DNA from: Edaphobacter sp.
Lineage (GTDB): Bacteria > Acidobacteriota > Terriglobia > Terriglobales > Acidobacteriaceae
Assembly (NCBI GenBank): GCA_025462645.1
Contig: JAOAPB010000120.1
Location: forward strand, 1 to 57,897
DNA length: 57,897 nt
Reading direction: 5' to 3'
Shown: positions 25,820 through 33,991 of the stretch, in pieces
How the letters are laid out: each line of letters starts with the position of its first letter
Numbering within the stretch: position 1 is the first letter of the stretch
Made by a program: the position numbers and the translations under genes
Notes under the pieces: generated by a model
The model's input: the letters and a program-made list of their open reading frames with translations, nothing else
Databases searched by the model: none
Told to the model about the DNA's origin: nothing

Positions 25820-26890
25820 GTGAGACTACGAGAACAACCAAAACGCGCTTATCCGACGCTGGTTATCGCTCTCTGTCTGATTCTGTCTGGGCATGTAGCC
25901 GCACAGGATCCGCAAACAGTTGAGAATCATGCCGGATATGTGCCAGCAATATCTGGCGGCTTCGGCTATGTCCACAACGTGAGTGGCGGAGTGACCTCAC
26001 TCGAGCCTCAGATCAATCCCATTCTGCTTGTGCCATTTGGCTCCCATGTACTGCTCGAATCCCGTACCGACTTCACTGGCTTCTTTCAGCGGCAACATCT
26101 GACTAGCGGGCCCTTCACTGGCAAGGTCTTCAAAACTGTTGAATTTGCGCAAGTAGACTGGTTGGCAAATACTCATCTAATCCTTACAGCCGGAAGGTAC
26201 TTGCTTCCATTCGGCCTCTACAATGAGCGCCTCCAACCCATCTGGATCAGGAACCTGCAGGACGCGCCGATCACCACCACCATCGGTACGCGGACAAGTG
26301 GATCGGGCGACGGCTTCATGATGCGCGGAGTCGCCGTACAAAGGCCCTCCTATTCTGTTCAGTACACAGCCTACTTTTCGACACGCAGCAATATCAATCA
26401 GTTACAGTCAGCGCGTGCTGCAGGCGGCGATGCCAGCCTGTATCTCACGCGTGCTCATCTGGAAATAGGAACCTCCTACCAGCGTTTCCTTCAGAATCGC
26501 GAGATCAATAGCGTAGCGAACTACATCTCCTGGCAGCCGCCCTCGATTCCACTAGACATAAAAGCCGAAGCCGATTACAGCTTCAATGGCCGCGGCTACT
26601 GGCTGGAATCCGCATACCTCTTGCAGCAACTCCCTATACCCCCCATCTTCCGGAAAACACAGATTGTGGGTCGCGTGCAGCATTTCTTTCCCTCCAACGG
26701 AGGAGGAAATAGTCTCCCTCGCGTCAACACCCAGAGATTTGATGCCGGCCTCAACTACTACGTACGCGATGACCTGCGATTCGTCTCCAGCTATGGAAGA
26801 AACTTCAGCTCGCAAGGAAATTCAAACATCTGGAACGTGGGATTCACTTACCGATTCTTGTTTCCGTTGTGGCCAGGGAGGACAAAATGA
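25820..26890 (+). CDS. Outer-membrane beta-barrel (porin-like) protein
   Basis: This 356-residue protein has a signal peptide ending around HVAAQDP. The rest alternates hydrophobic and polar residues with frequent aromatics and Gly (FGYVHNVSGG, GRYLLPFGLYNERL, RGYWLESAYLLQQ) and closes in FTYRFLFPLWPGRTK. These are features of a porin-like barrel, resembling phosphate/short-chain porin families in the GRYLLPFG-type segment. The barrel is too short for an MtrB-type cytochrome sheath (about 700 residues). GTG start at 25820 with AGGGACGGA upstream. It overlaps the next gene, a small cytochrome c, by 4 bp (ATGA), so it heads the seven-gene operon. Substrate unknown. Confidence 0.75.
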   Translation: MRLREQPKRAYPTLVIALCLILSGHVAAQDPQTVENHAGYVPAISGGFGYVHNVSGGVTSLEPQINPILLVPFGSHVLLESRTDFTGFFQRQHLTSGPFTGKVFKTVEFAQVDWLANTHLILTAGRYLLPFGLYNERLQPIWIRNLQDAPITTTIGTRTSGSGDGFMMRGVAVQRPSYSVQYTAYFSTRSNINQLQSARAAGGDASLYLTRAHLEIGTSYQRFLQNREINSVANYISWQPPSIPLDIKAEADYSFNGRGYWLESAYLLQQLPIPPIFRKTQIVGRVQHFFPSNGGGNSLPRVNTQRFDAGLNYYVRDDLRFVSSYGRNFSSQGNSNIWNVGFTYRFLFPLWPGRTK

Positions 26891-27198
26891 AACGTTCTAA
26901 TCTTTGTGTCTTCGTTCTTTTGCTTCTCTCAGGCTTGGCATTCGCGAATGCTGCACTAGCGAATACTGCGCAAAAGGCTGAGCAATCATCCCCGAACAAC
27001 GGACAGAGCACATCCGCTCCTGCTCAGAGTGCACAACCCACAGGAGATGGGGTCTTCAAGGCAAACTGCGGCCGTTGCCACGTCCCACCTATGGTCATCC
27101 CGCCAAGGATCACAGGCACAGTCCTCATGCACATGCGCACACGCGCACGCCTGTCTCGTCAGGATGAACAACTTCTCCTGAAGTACATGGCGCCTTAA
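26887..27198 (+). CDS. Small exported c-type cytochrome
   Basis: This 103-residue protein has a signal peptide (about residues 1-26), a Ser/Gln/Ala linker, and one heme-c site C61GRCH65 in KANCGRCHVPP. It continues IPPRITGTVLMHMRTRARLS, where Met82 or Met84 could be the distal iron ligand. It is a minimal mono-heme carrier, exported and heme-loaded in the periplasm. The strong GGGAGG 7 nt before the ATG and the 4-bp overlap with the barrel gene set the start. It presumably passes electrons to or from the cupredoxin encoded next. Confidence 0.85.
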   Translation: MKRSNLCVFVLLLLSGLAFANAALANTAQKAEQSSPNNGQSTSAPAQSAQPTGDGVFKANCGRCHVPPMVIPPRITGTVLMHMRTRARLSRQDEQLLLKYMAP

Positions 27199-27254
27199 CT
27201 TAGTAATTCACCTGAAGTATTAAACCCTAACCCAAGCAAAGGAGGATTTGCACT

Positions 27255-27617
27255 GTGAAGTATATAAAACGATTCCTGTCTGCCGTGCTGGTGCTCGGCC
27301 TTTTCACACAGATACCGTCACAATCCTCGGCACAGGAAGAGATTCGCACCATTGAGATCCATGCGCATCGTTTTTCCTTCTCTCCGTCTGAAATCACTTT
27401 GAAGAAAGGTGAGACCGTCAAACTGCGTCTCATCTCAGACGACGTCACTCATGCACTTTTCATCCCTGGTCTCCAAATCAAACAGGCGGTCTCGAAGGGT
27501 CATCCAGCCGAGATCACCGTCACGCCTGGCAGCGCAGGAGACTTCCGCGGTGAGTGCGCAAACTTTTGCGGCAGCGGCCACGGATCGATGCTCTTTACCG
27601 CTCACGTTAAGGATTGA
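27255..27617 (+). CDS. Exported cupredoxin with a CuA-type site
   Basis: This 120-residue protein has a signal peptide (about residues 1-26) and one cupredoxin domain. The ligands of a binuclear CuA centre are all present: His66 (DDVTHALF), Cys101 and Cys105 (ECANFC), His109 and Met112 (GSGHGSM). This C-x3-C-x3-H-x2-M spacing is that of cytochrome oxidase subunit II and nitrous-oxide reductase, but the two membrane helices of subunit II and the NosZ propeller are both absent. It is therefore a free-standing periplasmic CuA electron carrier. GTG start with AGGAGG 8-9 nt upstream. Followed after 2 nt by a lipoprotein cytochrome c. Confidence 0.88.
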   Translation: MKYIKRFLSAVLVLGLFTQIPSQSSAQEEIRTIEIHAHRFSFSPSEITLKKGETVKLRLISDDVTHALFIPGLQIKQAVSKGHPAEITVTPGSAGDFRGECANFCGSGHGSMLFTAHVKD

Positions 27618-27619
27618 TT

Positions 27620-28111
27620 ATGCGGCTCGGCAGTTTCTTTGCTGTCTTCGGATGTGTCGCGTGTCTAGCCCTTGCCGGGTGTAAGGTAACTCCGCCCGGT
27701 AAGGCTGAAACTGCAGTCGTCCAGTGGACCAAGCACACGGTTACTGTCGGTGGCAAACACGATAAAAATCCCGTTCAAAGCACCCCAGACAAGATCGAAG
27801 CCGGAAAGCAGACCTTCGGCTTCTATTGCGTCGTCTGTCACGGTCGCGACGGACAAAATACCGGTGTCCCCTTTGCTGGCAATATGTCACCTCCAATCCC
27901 TTCGCTCGCATCTAAGGAAATTCAACGATATAGCGATGGCCAGCTGAAATGGATCATCGAGAATGGCCTCTCCCCCTCCGGCATGCCTGCGGCGAAGGGG
28001 ATTCTCAGCGATGAGGACATTTGGACCATCGTCGTCTTTCTGCGGCATCTGCCGCCTGCAGGAAGCTTGGGAGAACCACGTACCTATTCAGGTGATGAGT
28101 ATGCAAAGTAG
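27620..28111 (+). CDS. Lipoprotein c-type cytochrome
   Basis: This 163-residue protein has the lipobox LALAG-Cys21, so it is lipid-anchored, and one class-I cytochrome c domain: C70VVCH74 in FYCVVCHGRDG, PIPSLASKEIQRYSDGQL, and Met122 in SPSGMPAAKGILSDEDIW as the axial ligand. AAGGA lies a few bases before the ATG at 27620; the open frame begins one TTG earlier, but that TTG overlaps the cupredoxin stop. Together with the cupredoxin and the small cytochrome it forms a short periplasmic electron chain. A stop directly abuts an ATG at 28112 of the next frame. Confidence 0.88.
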   Translation: MRLGSFFAVFGCVACLALAGCKVTPPGKAETAVVQWTKHTVTVGGKHDKNPVQSTPDKIEAGKQTFGFYCVVCHGRDGQNTGVPFAGNMSPPIPSLASKEIQRYSDGQLKWIIENGLSPSGMPAAKGILSDEDIWTIVVFLRHLPPAGSLGEPRTYSGDEYAK

Positions 28112-28168
28112 ATGGCCACTACGAAGTTATATGCCGCATCCCATTCGACTTCCTATAGAAGAGACAAA

Positions 28169-29185
28169 ATGAAAATGCTGACTCCTGAGATCATCAGAGC
28201 TATGGAAGAGATCGTGCCCACCGAGGCCGATCCTGTACTCCTGAATGCCGAATTACCTCTAAGGGCGCTGCACTTCCCTCTTGGCTTTCCGCTGGAGATC
28301 GCCACTAACTCACCTGCGGTTCTGGCAGCCGCTCAGCAAAGCTGGGGCCTGTTCCAACCCAAATTCTCGTGCCCTCCACTGATTCTTCGCATTGGAGTGA
28401 CCGGAAACGCCGCCGATTCGCCCGATATACCGCCAGCCCCGATCTGCAGGATTCAAAAAGGGCTGATGTCGAACATCGCCGACGCCAATAACTTTGTCAT
28501 CTCCGATCTCAACGCTGGATTCTCGTTTGGATGGGTTACACAAGAGACAACGGAATCTCCTCTGTACCTGCGATACCACATTCTTGAAACTGCGGCTCTT
28601 TGCATGGTGTCCACTCTCCGCGCCGCGCCACTCCATGCTGCCTGTGTCGTTCCGTTTGGACACGGTATGCTGCTCTGCGGCGACTCCGGTGCCGGCAAAT
28701 CATCACTCGCCTTTGCCGGAGCACGCGCCGGCTGGACCTTCGTCTGCGACGATGCCAGTTATCTTCCCTTCGATCGCACAGACCGCATGGTTCTAGGCAA
28801 CTGCCATCAGGTTCGTCTCCGCGACTCGGGAGTCCAGCTCTTTCCTGAGCTTGAGGGACGTCCCGTTACTCCACGGGCCACCGGAAAGCCCTCCATCGAA
28901 ATACCTACCGCAGATCTCCCCGAGTTGCTCACCGCCGAATCGGCAATCGTAAGATCCATCATCTTCCTCAACCGCCGTGACGTAGAAACTCCTGGCCTCT
29001 TCCCTTACTCCAGAGAGACTGCTTTGTCCTGGTTCAATCAATTTCCAATGAAAACCACAGGATCATACTCAGATCAAATGGCCGCTATTGGCCGCCTGCT
29101 TAACGTCGAGATCTTCGAACTCCGCTACACCGATTTGGACTGGGCCATAGAGCGACTTCAAACCTTGGCACTCACTGGACGATAG
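28169..29185 (+). CDS. HprK-like (HPr kinase-related) ATP-binding protein
   Basis: This protein of about 338 residues has a P-loop GDSGAGKS at about 171-178, preceded by LHAACVVPFGHGMLLC and followed by GWTFVCDDASYL, whose Asp-Asp is equivalent to the catalytic region of HPr kinase. The order LHA / P-loop / DD matches the HprK-related group found in uncharacterised modification systems and in some lasso-peptide clusters, where such kinases phosphorylate a precursor peptide. No HPr, PTS gene, precursor, lasso cyclase or PqqD-like protein is nearby. Start chosen at 28169 (AGAAGAGA upstream); the ATG at 28112 adds 19 residues. It sits 6 bp before the nucleotidyltransferase gene. Confidence 0.8.
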   Translation: MKMLTPEIIRAMEEIVPTEADPVLLNAELPLRALHFPLGFPLEIATNSPAVLAAAQQSWGLFQPKFSCPPLILRIGVTGNAADSPDIPPAPICRIQKGLMSNIADANNFVISDLNAGFSFGWVTQETTESPLYLRYHILETAALCMVSTLRAAPLHAACVVPFGHGMLLCGDSGAGKSSLAFAGARAGWTFVCDDASYLPFDRTDRMVLGNCHQVRLRDSGVQLFPELEGRPVTPRATGKPSIEIPTADLPELLTAESAIVRSIIFLNRRDVETPGLFPYSRETALSWFNQFPMKTTGSYSDQMAAIGRLLNVEIFELRYTDLDWAIERLQTLALTGR

Positions 29186-29191
29186 ATCCTT

Positions 29192-30562
29192 ATGAACGTA
29201 CATACCACTACGATCGATATGTCAGCGCTACAAATTCCCCGCGAGGTCGCCGCTCTCATAGCCGCTCTTCAGCTACGCGAACCAGACACGACGTCGTTGG
29301 AAAAACTGGACGATCAAAAATGGACTAGCCTGCTCGCCTTCTGCGACCTGGCACATCTCACGTTGCCGCTCGCGCAACTCCCAGGATCCGGGTTTCCATC
29401 ATGGGTGATCGAGCGGCTCAACACAAATGTCTCCGACAACGCCCTTCGTTTCGAGCGCATGAAGGCCACCTACAAAGAAGCCGCAGAGGCTCTCGATAGA
29501 GCCGGAGTTGATCACATCCTGATCAAAGGTTTCACCCAGGCTCCCGACTACGTCAAAGATCCACGCTTCCGTGCGCAATCCGATCTTGATCTGTATTGCC
29601 CGCCCGAAATGATCGAGTCCGCTCGAACGGCTTTACAATCCACAGGCTACAAATCCACAGAGATGCGTCAAAGTCGTGTTGCCGATCATATACCGACCAT
29701 GGTTCGTATAGGCAACTGGCAGTGGAGAGGCAATCCCTTCGATCCGGAGATGCCCCTCTCCATCGAACTGCACTTCTGTCTCTGGAACGAGGCGGTCTCC
29801 CTGTTTCCCATCCTGGAGGTTGATGGCTTCTGGGAGAGACGAACTACGAGAGTCATCGATAGTCTTTCCTTCTCATGCTTGAGCCCTGTCGACCAACTCG
29901 GCCATCTCGCTCTTCACATCCTCCGTAATTTGTTTGCCCGGGAGTGGGTAGTTCATCACGTCCGCGAACTGGCTACTTTTCTTCACTCTCACGCAAACGA
30001 CGATGCCTTCTGGGAGGCATGGAGTGAAACTCACAATTCTTCTCTGCGACAGCTCGAGGCGATCGCCTTCTACCACGCCCGCGCCTGGTTTAGTTGCCAG
30101 CTTCATCAGCGAGTCGAGAAAGAGATAGCCAGCCTTTCCACAATACGACAAAGCTGGCTGCACCGCTTCGCAGGATCCGCGATTGAGAACATGTTCTATC
30201 GGAACAAAGATTCGTTCTGGCTGCACGTTAGCTTCCTTCAATCGCCCAGAGCAAAACTGACTTTACTTAAGCAACTCTTTATGCCGAGTCAAATCTTGCC
30301 CATCAACTCCCCGGCGACCAACATTGATAACAGGCGATCGAGAAGATCGAACGGCACAAATCCGTATAAACAATACGCCGCCTACCTCGTCTCACGATCC
30401 GTCTCGTATATCCATCTCAGCGTGACCACTCTTTTGCGGGGCCTCCGCTGGCGACTTTCGCATCATCAACTCGTACGACAGTTCTGGATTTTTCTTGCTG
30501 CCTCTTTTTTTTTGACTTGGGCCTGTCAATCTATTTCTTCCTCTTCAATCTCTTTCTACTAG
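29192..30562 (+). CDS. PF14907-like nucleotidyltransferase family protein
   Basis: As annotated it has 456 residues. The core ILIKGFTQAPDYVKDPRFRAQSDLDLY (residues about 109-135), with Lys112-Gly113 and Asp131-x-Asp133, fits the uncharacterised nucleotidyltransferase family NTP_transf_5. Members commonly lie beside HprK-related kinases. The remainder, with HLALHILRN and a helical C-terminus, is usual for the family. The last 25 residues after about RLSHHQL look wrong: RQFWIFLAASFFL matches the start of the MFS protein in the next frame, separated by a T9 run at 30505-30513. Either it ends naturally shortly before or it is fused to the MFS gene by a -1 shift. Confidence 0.78.
   Translation: MNVHTTTIDMSALQIPREVAALIAALQLREPDTTSLEKLDDQKWTSLLAFCDLAHLTLPLAQLPGSGFPSWVIERLNTNVSDNALRFERMKATYKEAAEALDRAGVDHILIKGFTQAPDYVKDPRFRAQSDLDLYCPPEMIESARTALQSTGYKSTEMRQSRVADHIPTMVRIGNWQWRGNPFDPEMPLSIELHFCLWNEAVSLFPILEVDGFWERRTTRVIDSLSFSCLSPVDQLGHLALHILRNLFAREWVVHHVRELATFLHSHANDDAFWEAWSETHNSSLRQLEAIAFYHARAWFSCQLHQRVEKEIASLSTIRQSWLHRFAGSAIENMFYRNKDSFWLHVSFLQSPRAKLTLLKQLFMPSQILPINSPATNIDNRRSRRSNGTNPYKQYAAYLVSRSVSYIHLSVTTLLRGLRWRLSHHQLVRQFWIFLAASFFLTWACQSISSSSISFY
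30505..30513 (+). other. T9 run at the nucleotidyltransferase/MFS frame junction
   Basis: Nine consecutive T lie where the upstream frame (…RQFWIFLAASF) and the downstream frame (FFFDLGLSIYFFLF…) meet. A -1 slip here would read through from the nucleotidyltransferase into a complete first membrane helix of the MFS protein. Such homopolymers are classic slip sites and also classic mutation or sequencing-error sites. Confidence 0.6.
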
Positions 30563-31668
30563 ATCACGGCTACACAGAAAAAACGCTAGGCCTTCTCACA
30601 AGCGCGATGGCCGTGGGAAACCTCGCCGGTGCCATCCCCGCCGGCAAGCTTGCGCAACGATTTGGCCTGCGCGTCGTTCTGCTCTTCTGTTTTCTCCTCG
30701 CGATTGCTGTGTTTTCGGGACGCGCTATCCTGCTTGCCTTCCCCTTGCAGCTACTCTTCGCCTTTTTGGCAGGAATCGCGCTCTCGGCGTGGGCTGTCTG
30801 CCTCTCCCCCGCGGTCGCGCAACTAACAGACGAGCGGCAACGCCCTTTTGCCTTTAGTCTCATTCTCTCCCTCGGTATCGGTGTCGGTGCCCTGGGAGGT
30901 CTCCTTGGCAGCAGGCTGCCGGGCTGGTTCGCGAGCCATCACATCTTGGTTGGCTCTCTCCAGCCAGAACAACTCGTCCTCCTGCTCTCCTGCTGTATCG
31001 TAGGATTCGGTCTGTGGCCTGCAGCAAAACTCAAGTTTGGCCGTGCAAGCCTACCGGCTCGGGTCAGGCCTTTTCTCTCGCCGTTTCTGCTCCGGTTCCT
31101 TCCAGCAATTGCAGTCTGGAGCCTTGTGACAGGATCGTTCAGCCCCTTCGCCAACGTATACTTCGCTCATCATATGCATATGTCGTTGCCCCAGATCGGC
31201 AACGCCTTCTCCATCTCGCAGGTCTCGCAGGTCGTCGCTGTCCTTGTCGCTCCCGTTATCTTTAGGCGCTGGGGTTTGATCAGCGGAATTGTCTTTACAC
31301 AGGTCGCAGCCTCTCTCCTCCTCATCGTTCTGTCTGCGATCGGTCATCCTCTCGCTGCCACAGCTGCTTATGTCGGATTCACCGCATTTCAGTGGATGAA
31401 CGAGCCCGGACTCTACAGTCTGCTGATGAATATGGTCCCGCCCGAAGAACGGGGCGGGGCCTCTGCCGCCAACAGTCTTACTATGGCAGCCTCTCAGACG
31501 ATTGCCGCAGCCTGTGCGGGAGCAGCCTTCGCACGGTACGGATACCCATCGGCACTTCGTGGAATCGCACTTATCGCCATCTTCGCAGCGGCGCTCTTCT
31601 GGAGCATGCGAGCCCATTCAAAGCATGAACCTACACTGGAACTCGACGACATCCCAAGCGATACTTAA
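30517..31668 (+). CDS. MFS transporter, N-terminus displaced by a frame change
   Basis: From the first available start (TTG 30517) the protein has 383 residues and about 11.5 membrane segments. Features are FNLFLLDHGYTEKTLGLLTSA after helix 1, GNLAGAIPAGKLAQRFG (loop 2-3 motif), and a C-terminal half with MNEPGLYSLLMNMVPPEERG. Helix 1 is truncated; the missing part (WIFLAASFF) is encoded in the preceding frame, joined by the T9 run. So the gene may be a frameshifted MFS gene, an in vivo frameshift product, or a fusion to the nucleotidyltransferase. It is the last gene of the operon and would be an inner-membrane exporter of whatever the cluster makes. Converges on the OM-protein gene. Confidence 0.75.
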   Translation: MGLSIYFFLFNLFLLDHGYTEKTLGLLTSAMAVGNLAGAIPAGKLAQRFGLRVVLLFCFLLAIAVFSGRAILLAFPLQLLFAFLAGIALSAWAVCLSPAVAQLTDERQRPFAFSLILSLGIGVGALGGLLGSRLPGWFASHHILVGSLQPEQLVLLLSCCIVGFGLWPAAKLKFGRASLPARVRPFLSPFLLRFLPAIAVWSLVTGSFSPFANVYFAHHMHMSLPQIGNAFSISQVSQVVAVLVAPVIFRRWGLISGIVFTQVAASLLLIVLSAIGHPLAATAAYVGFTAFQWMNEPGLYSLLMNMVPPEERGGASAANSLTMAASQTIAAACAGAAFARYGYPSALRGIALIAIFAAALFWSMRAHSKHEPTLELDDIPSDT

Positions 31669-31723
31669 TCGAAATAGCATTGTCACTTTTTGTGCACTCA
31701 ATCTCGGGGCAGAGCACGGAGAT

Positions 31724-32566
31724 CTAAAAACCGAATCGCACGCTGACCACCACCGCATGGTTATAGGTGTGGAAGCTCGTCAATGCGGTCTGAAAGGCCA
31801 CTCCCGCCGCCAGGCCCATCCGGCTCTTTGCACTCTCCGACCGCAACGCAAACTTTCCCACCATCAATCCAGGTGTGATAAATGTCTGCGTCTTCCCATC
31901 TCGCGACCCACCCAGATAGCTGGTCGTATTGAACTCCACCTCAGGCCAGAAATATCTTCCCAGATGATACTGCGCCACGGTATTCGCGTGGATTGTCCGT
32001 CCATTCGTCCGCGCATCGGACGTAGGCAGACCTCCACCCAGACTGCTCATCACCGCAAGTCTGCCGAACCCTTTCCCTCCCAATAGGGAAGGCGTAATCA
32101 TTGCCGTTGCAGCCCCATTTTTGTAGCTCCCCGTAGGAAACGACCACGCAACCGCCCCGCTCATAATGTAGTTGCCATGCTGCTCGTTGGCAGAGAGGAA
32201 CCGATACTTCGCCAGGAACGAGATATCTCCAAACCCATCCGGAGCGCTATCGCTGTGCAGAACATAGCCCGGCATCAAAATATCGATCTGTGTATTGGCA
32301 AATGGAATCAGGTTGAACCCCTTGCCAGTCCCCAGGTTCCAGGTCTCTGCCCCTGTCGAGGTAGTCTGATGCGTGAAATCGGTTCGATACACCTGCGCCA
32401 GCATGGGAAAGGGAGCGACCATCGGCACACTCCATTTGGGCTGCTTCGCCTGGGTTCGGGTAGCACGCGCCTGCCACTTCTCGGCAAAACCTTCGGAGTC
32501 ATCCTCGGCCTCAACGTTCAACGGGAACATCCCCAGAAAAATCAGCAGAAAGACAATCTTATGCAA
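31724..32566 (-). CDS. Outer-membrane protein, phenol-degradation MetA-like (PF13557 type)
   Basis: This protein of about 280 residues has a signal peptide (MHKIVFLLIFLGMFPLNVEA) and a barrel with PFANTQIDILMPGYV, DGFGDISFLAKYRFLS, GAVAWSFPTGSY and a closing VVSVRFGF with C-terminal Phe. This pattern is that of 'MetA-pathway of phenol degradation' outer-membrane proteins, often annotated as transporters without proof. The open frame reaches 32605, but TTG at 32566 has AGGAG eight bases upstream and opens the signal peptide, so I use it. It converges with the MFS gene. Codon use is like that of the accessory block, of which it is the last member. Confidence 0.75.
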   Translation of the reverse strand: MHKIVFLLIFLGMFPLNVEAEDDSEGFAEKWQARATRTQAKQPKWSVPMVAPFPMLAQVYRTDFTHQTTSTGAETWNLGTGKGFNLIPFANTQIDILMPGYVLHSDSAPDGFGDISFLAKYRFLSANEQHGNYIMSGAVAWSFPTGSYKNGAATAMITPSLLGGKGFGRLAVMSSLGGGLPTSDARTNGRTIHANTVAQYHLGRYFWPEVEFNTTSYLGGSRDGKTQTFITPGLMVGKFALRSESAKSRMGLAAGVAFQTALTSFHTYNHAVVVSVRFGF

Positions 32567-32711
32567 CGGACCCACTCCTAAAAAATTGGACTGCCAGGCA
32601 TTCAATCGACCCGGTCATACAGCAATTTTACCCTCTCGCCACCTTTGCCGTTCCTGTTACCTCGAGACTTCCTATTCCCCAATCCCCAATCCTTACCGTT
32701 ACACTAAGCCC

Positions 32712-33050
32712 ATGATCGACGAATCCACCTTCCGCCGCGAGTCCGACCACGCCCTCGAATCCCTCAAACAGTCTCTCATCGCCGCAGAGGACAACGATGG
32801 CACCTTCGAGTTCGAAGACAACAACGGTGTCATGAACATCATCTTCGAAGACGGTTCCAGTAAATTCGTCGTCACACCGAATACCCCCATCCGGCAGATA
32901 TGGATCTCCGCTCAGGCCACTAGTTACAAGCTCGACTGGTCCGAATCCTCCCGCGCCTTCACCCTCTCCAAGACCGGCGAAGATCTCAAAACCCTCATCG
33001 AACGTCTCCTCCGCGAACAACTCAACGATCCCACCATCACCCTGACCTGA
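32712..33050 (+). CDS. cyaY: Iron donor protein (frataxin family)
   Basis: This 112-residue frataxin-fold protein binds iron through an acidic first helix (DESTFRRESDHALESLKQ) and is linked to Fe-S cluster assembly on IscS. The hallmark sheet sequence PIRQIWISAQATSYKLDW is intact, and TLSKTGEDLKTLIERLLREQ forms the second helix. I chose ATG at 32712; the frame is open upstream, but that region is intergenic. No isc or suf gene is beside it. Codon bias returns to the C-ending pattern here. Confidence 0.92.
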   Translation: MIDESTFRRESDHALESLKQSLIAAEDNDGTFEFEDNNGVMNIIFEDGSSKFVVTPNTPIRQIWISAQATSYKLDWSESSRAFTLSKTGEDLKTLIERLLREQLNDPTITLT

Positions 33051-33181
33051 CCCATAATCAAAACGGAAACGACGAACCTCTTTCACCAACAAATAGCAAT
33101 CTTGTGGTGTGGCCATTCGCCCTCAACCGGTACTATAAAAACATTACCCAACAAAATCCCTGAACAAGATCGCCGCAACCT

Positions 33182-33967
33182 ATGCCGCCAACGCTGTCTG
33201 TAGCCATCATCACGCTCAACGAAGAAGCGAATTTGGCGCGCACTCTGGCCAGCGTCCAATTCGCCGATGAGATCATTGTCATCGACTCCGGCTCTACCGA
33301 CGGCACGCTCGAGATCGCCAAATCCTTCGATGCAAAGGTCTACTCCGAGCCGTGGAAGGGCTTCGCCGCCCAGAAGAACTCCGCCATAGAGAAATGTACC
33401 GGTATCTGGGTCCTCTCCCTCGACGCAGACGAAGAACTTACCCCCGAGCTTCAAACTGAGGTCCGCGCCCTCCTGCGCGGCAACCCCTCCGCCGACGCCT
33501 ACCTCCTCCGCCGGCGCAATCTCTTCCTAAACCGCTGGATTCGCTACGGTGGCTACTACCCGGATCCCAAGCTCCGCCTCTTCCGCCGCCACGCCGCCAA
33601 CTTCGCTCCGCCAGCCCGCTTCACCGATCGTCCCGTTCATGAGACCATTGCCCTCAACGGCAACCTCGAGACCCTTCACGCCGATCTCGTCCACCACGCC
33701 TACCCCACCATTGAGAGCTACATCGAGCACATGGATCGCTATAGCACCCTGGGCGCTCAGATCGTCGTCTCCAAAGGACAAACCAGCCGCTCCTGGCTCG
33801 GCTTCTACTACAACATCCTCGTCATACCCACCTTCACCTTTATCTGGAACTACATCTTTCGCTTCGGCTTCCTCGATGGCCGCGAGGGCTTCCTCCTCCA
33901 CATCTATCACTCCACTTACACCAGTTGGAAATACTCGAAGGCCTGGCAAACAACCCGCAAACGATAG
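33182..33967 (+). CDS. Family 2 glycosyltransferase (KdtX/WaaE-like)
   Basis: This 261-residue protein is a GT-A fold glycosyltransferase acting at the cytoplasmic face of the inner membrane. Motifs are LSVAIITLNEEANLARTL, EIIVIDSGSTDGT, and SLDADEEL with the metal-binding Asp-x-Asp. The C-terminal half (LRLFRRHA, DRPVHETIAL, RFGFLDGREGFLLHIYHS) matches the LPS-core beta-1,4-glucosyltransferase branch related to WaaE/KdtX. A role in lipopolysaccharide or lipid-linked sugar assembly is the family expectation. It ends 24 bp before the M28 peptidase gene, so it may be transcribed with it. Confidence 0.85.
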   Translation: MPPTLSVAIITLNEEANLARTLASVQFADEIIVIDSGSTDGTLEIAKSFDAKVYSEPWKGFAAQKNSAIEKCTGIWVLSLDADEELTPELQTEVRALLRGNPSADAYLLRRRNLFLNRWIRYGGYYPDPKLRLFRRHAANFAPPARFTDRPVHETIALNGNLETLHADLVHHAYPTIESYIEHMDRYSTLGAQIVVSKGQTSRSWLGFYYNILVIPTFTFIWNYIFRFGFLDGREGFLLHIYHSTYTSWKYSKAWQTTRKR

Positions 33968-33991
33968 TCCCTCCCGTGCTACAACAGACGC

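Noticed and set aside
27255..27617. Cytochrome oxidase subunit II or nitrous-oxide reductase
   Set aside because: The CuA ligands are there, but membrane helices of subunit II and the NosZ propeller are missing, and no catalytic subunit is nearby.
25820..28111. MtrCAB-type or Cyc2-type outer-membrane electron conduit
   Set aside because: The barrel is too short for MtrB and has no heme motif as in Cyc2, and the cytochromes are mono-heme; a looser functional link is still possible.
28169..31668. Lasso-peptide cluster
   Set aside because: An HprK-like kinase and nucleotidyltransferase occur in such clusters, but no precursor, B-type protease or asparagine-synthetase-like cyclase is present.
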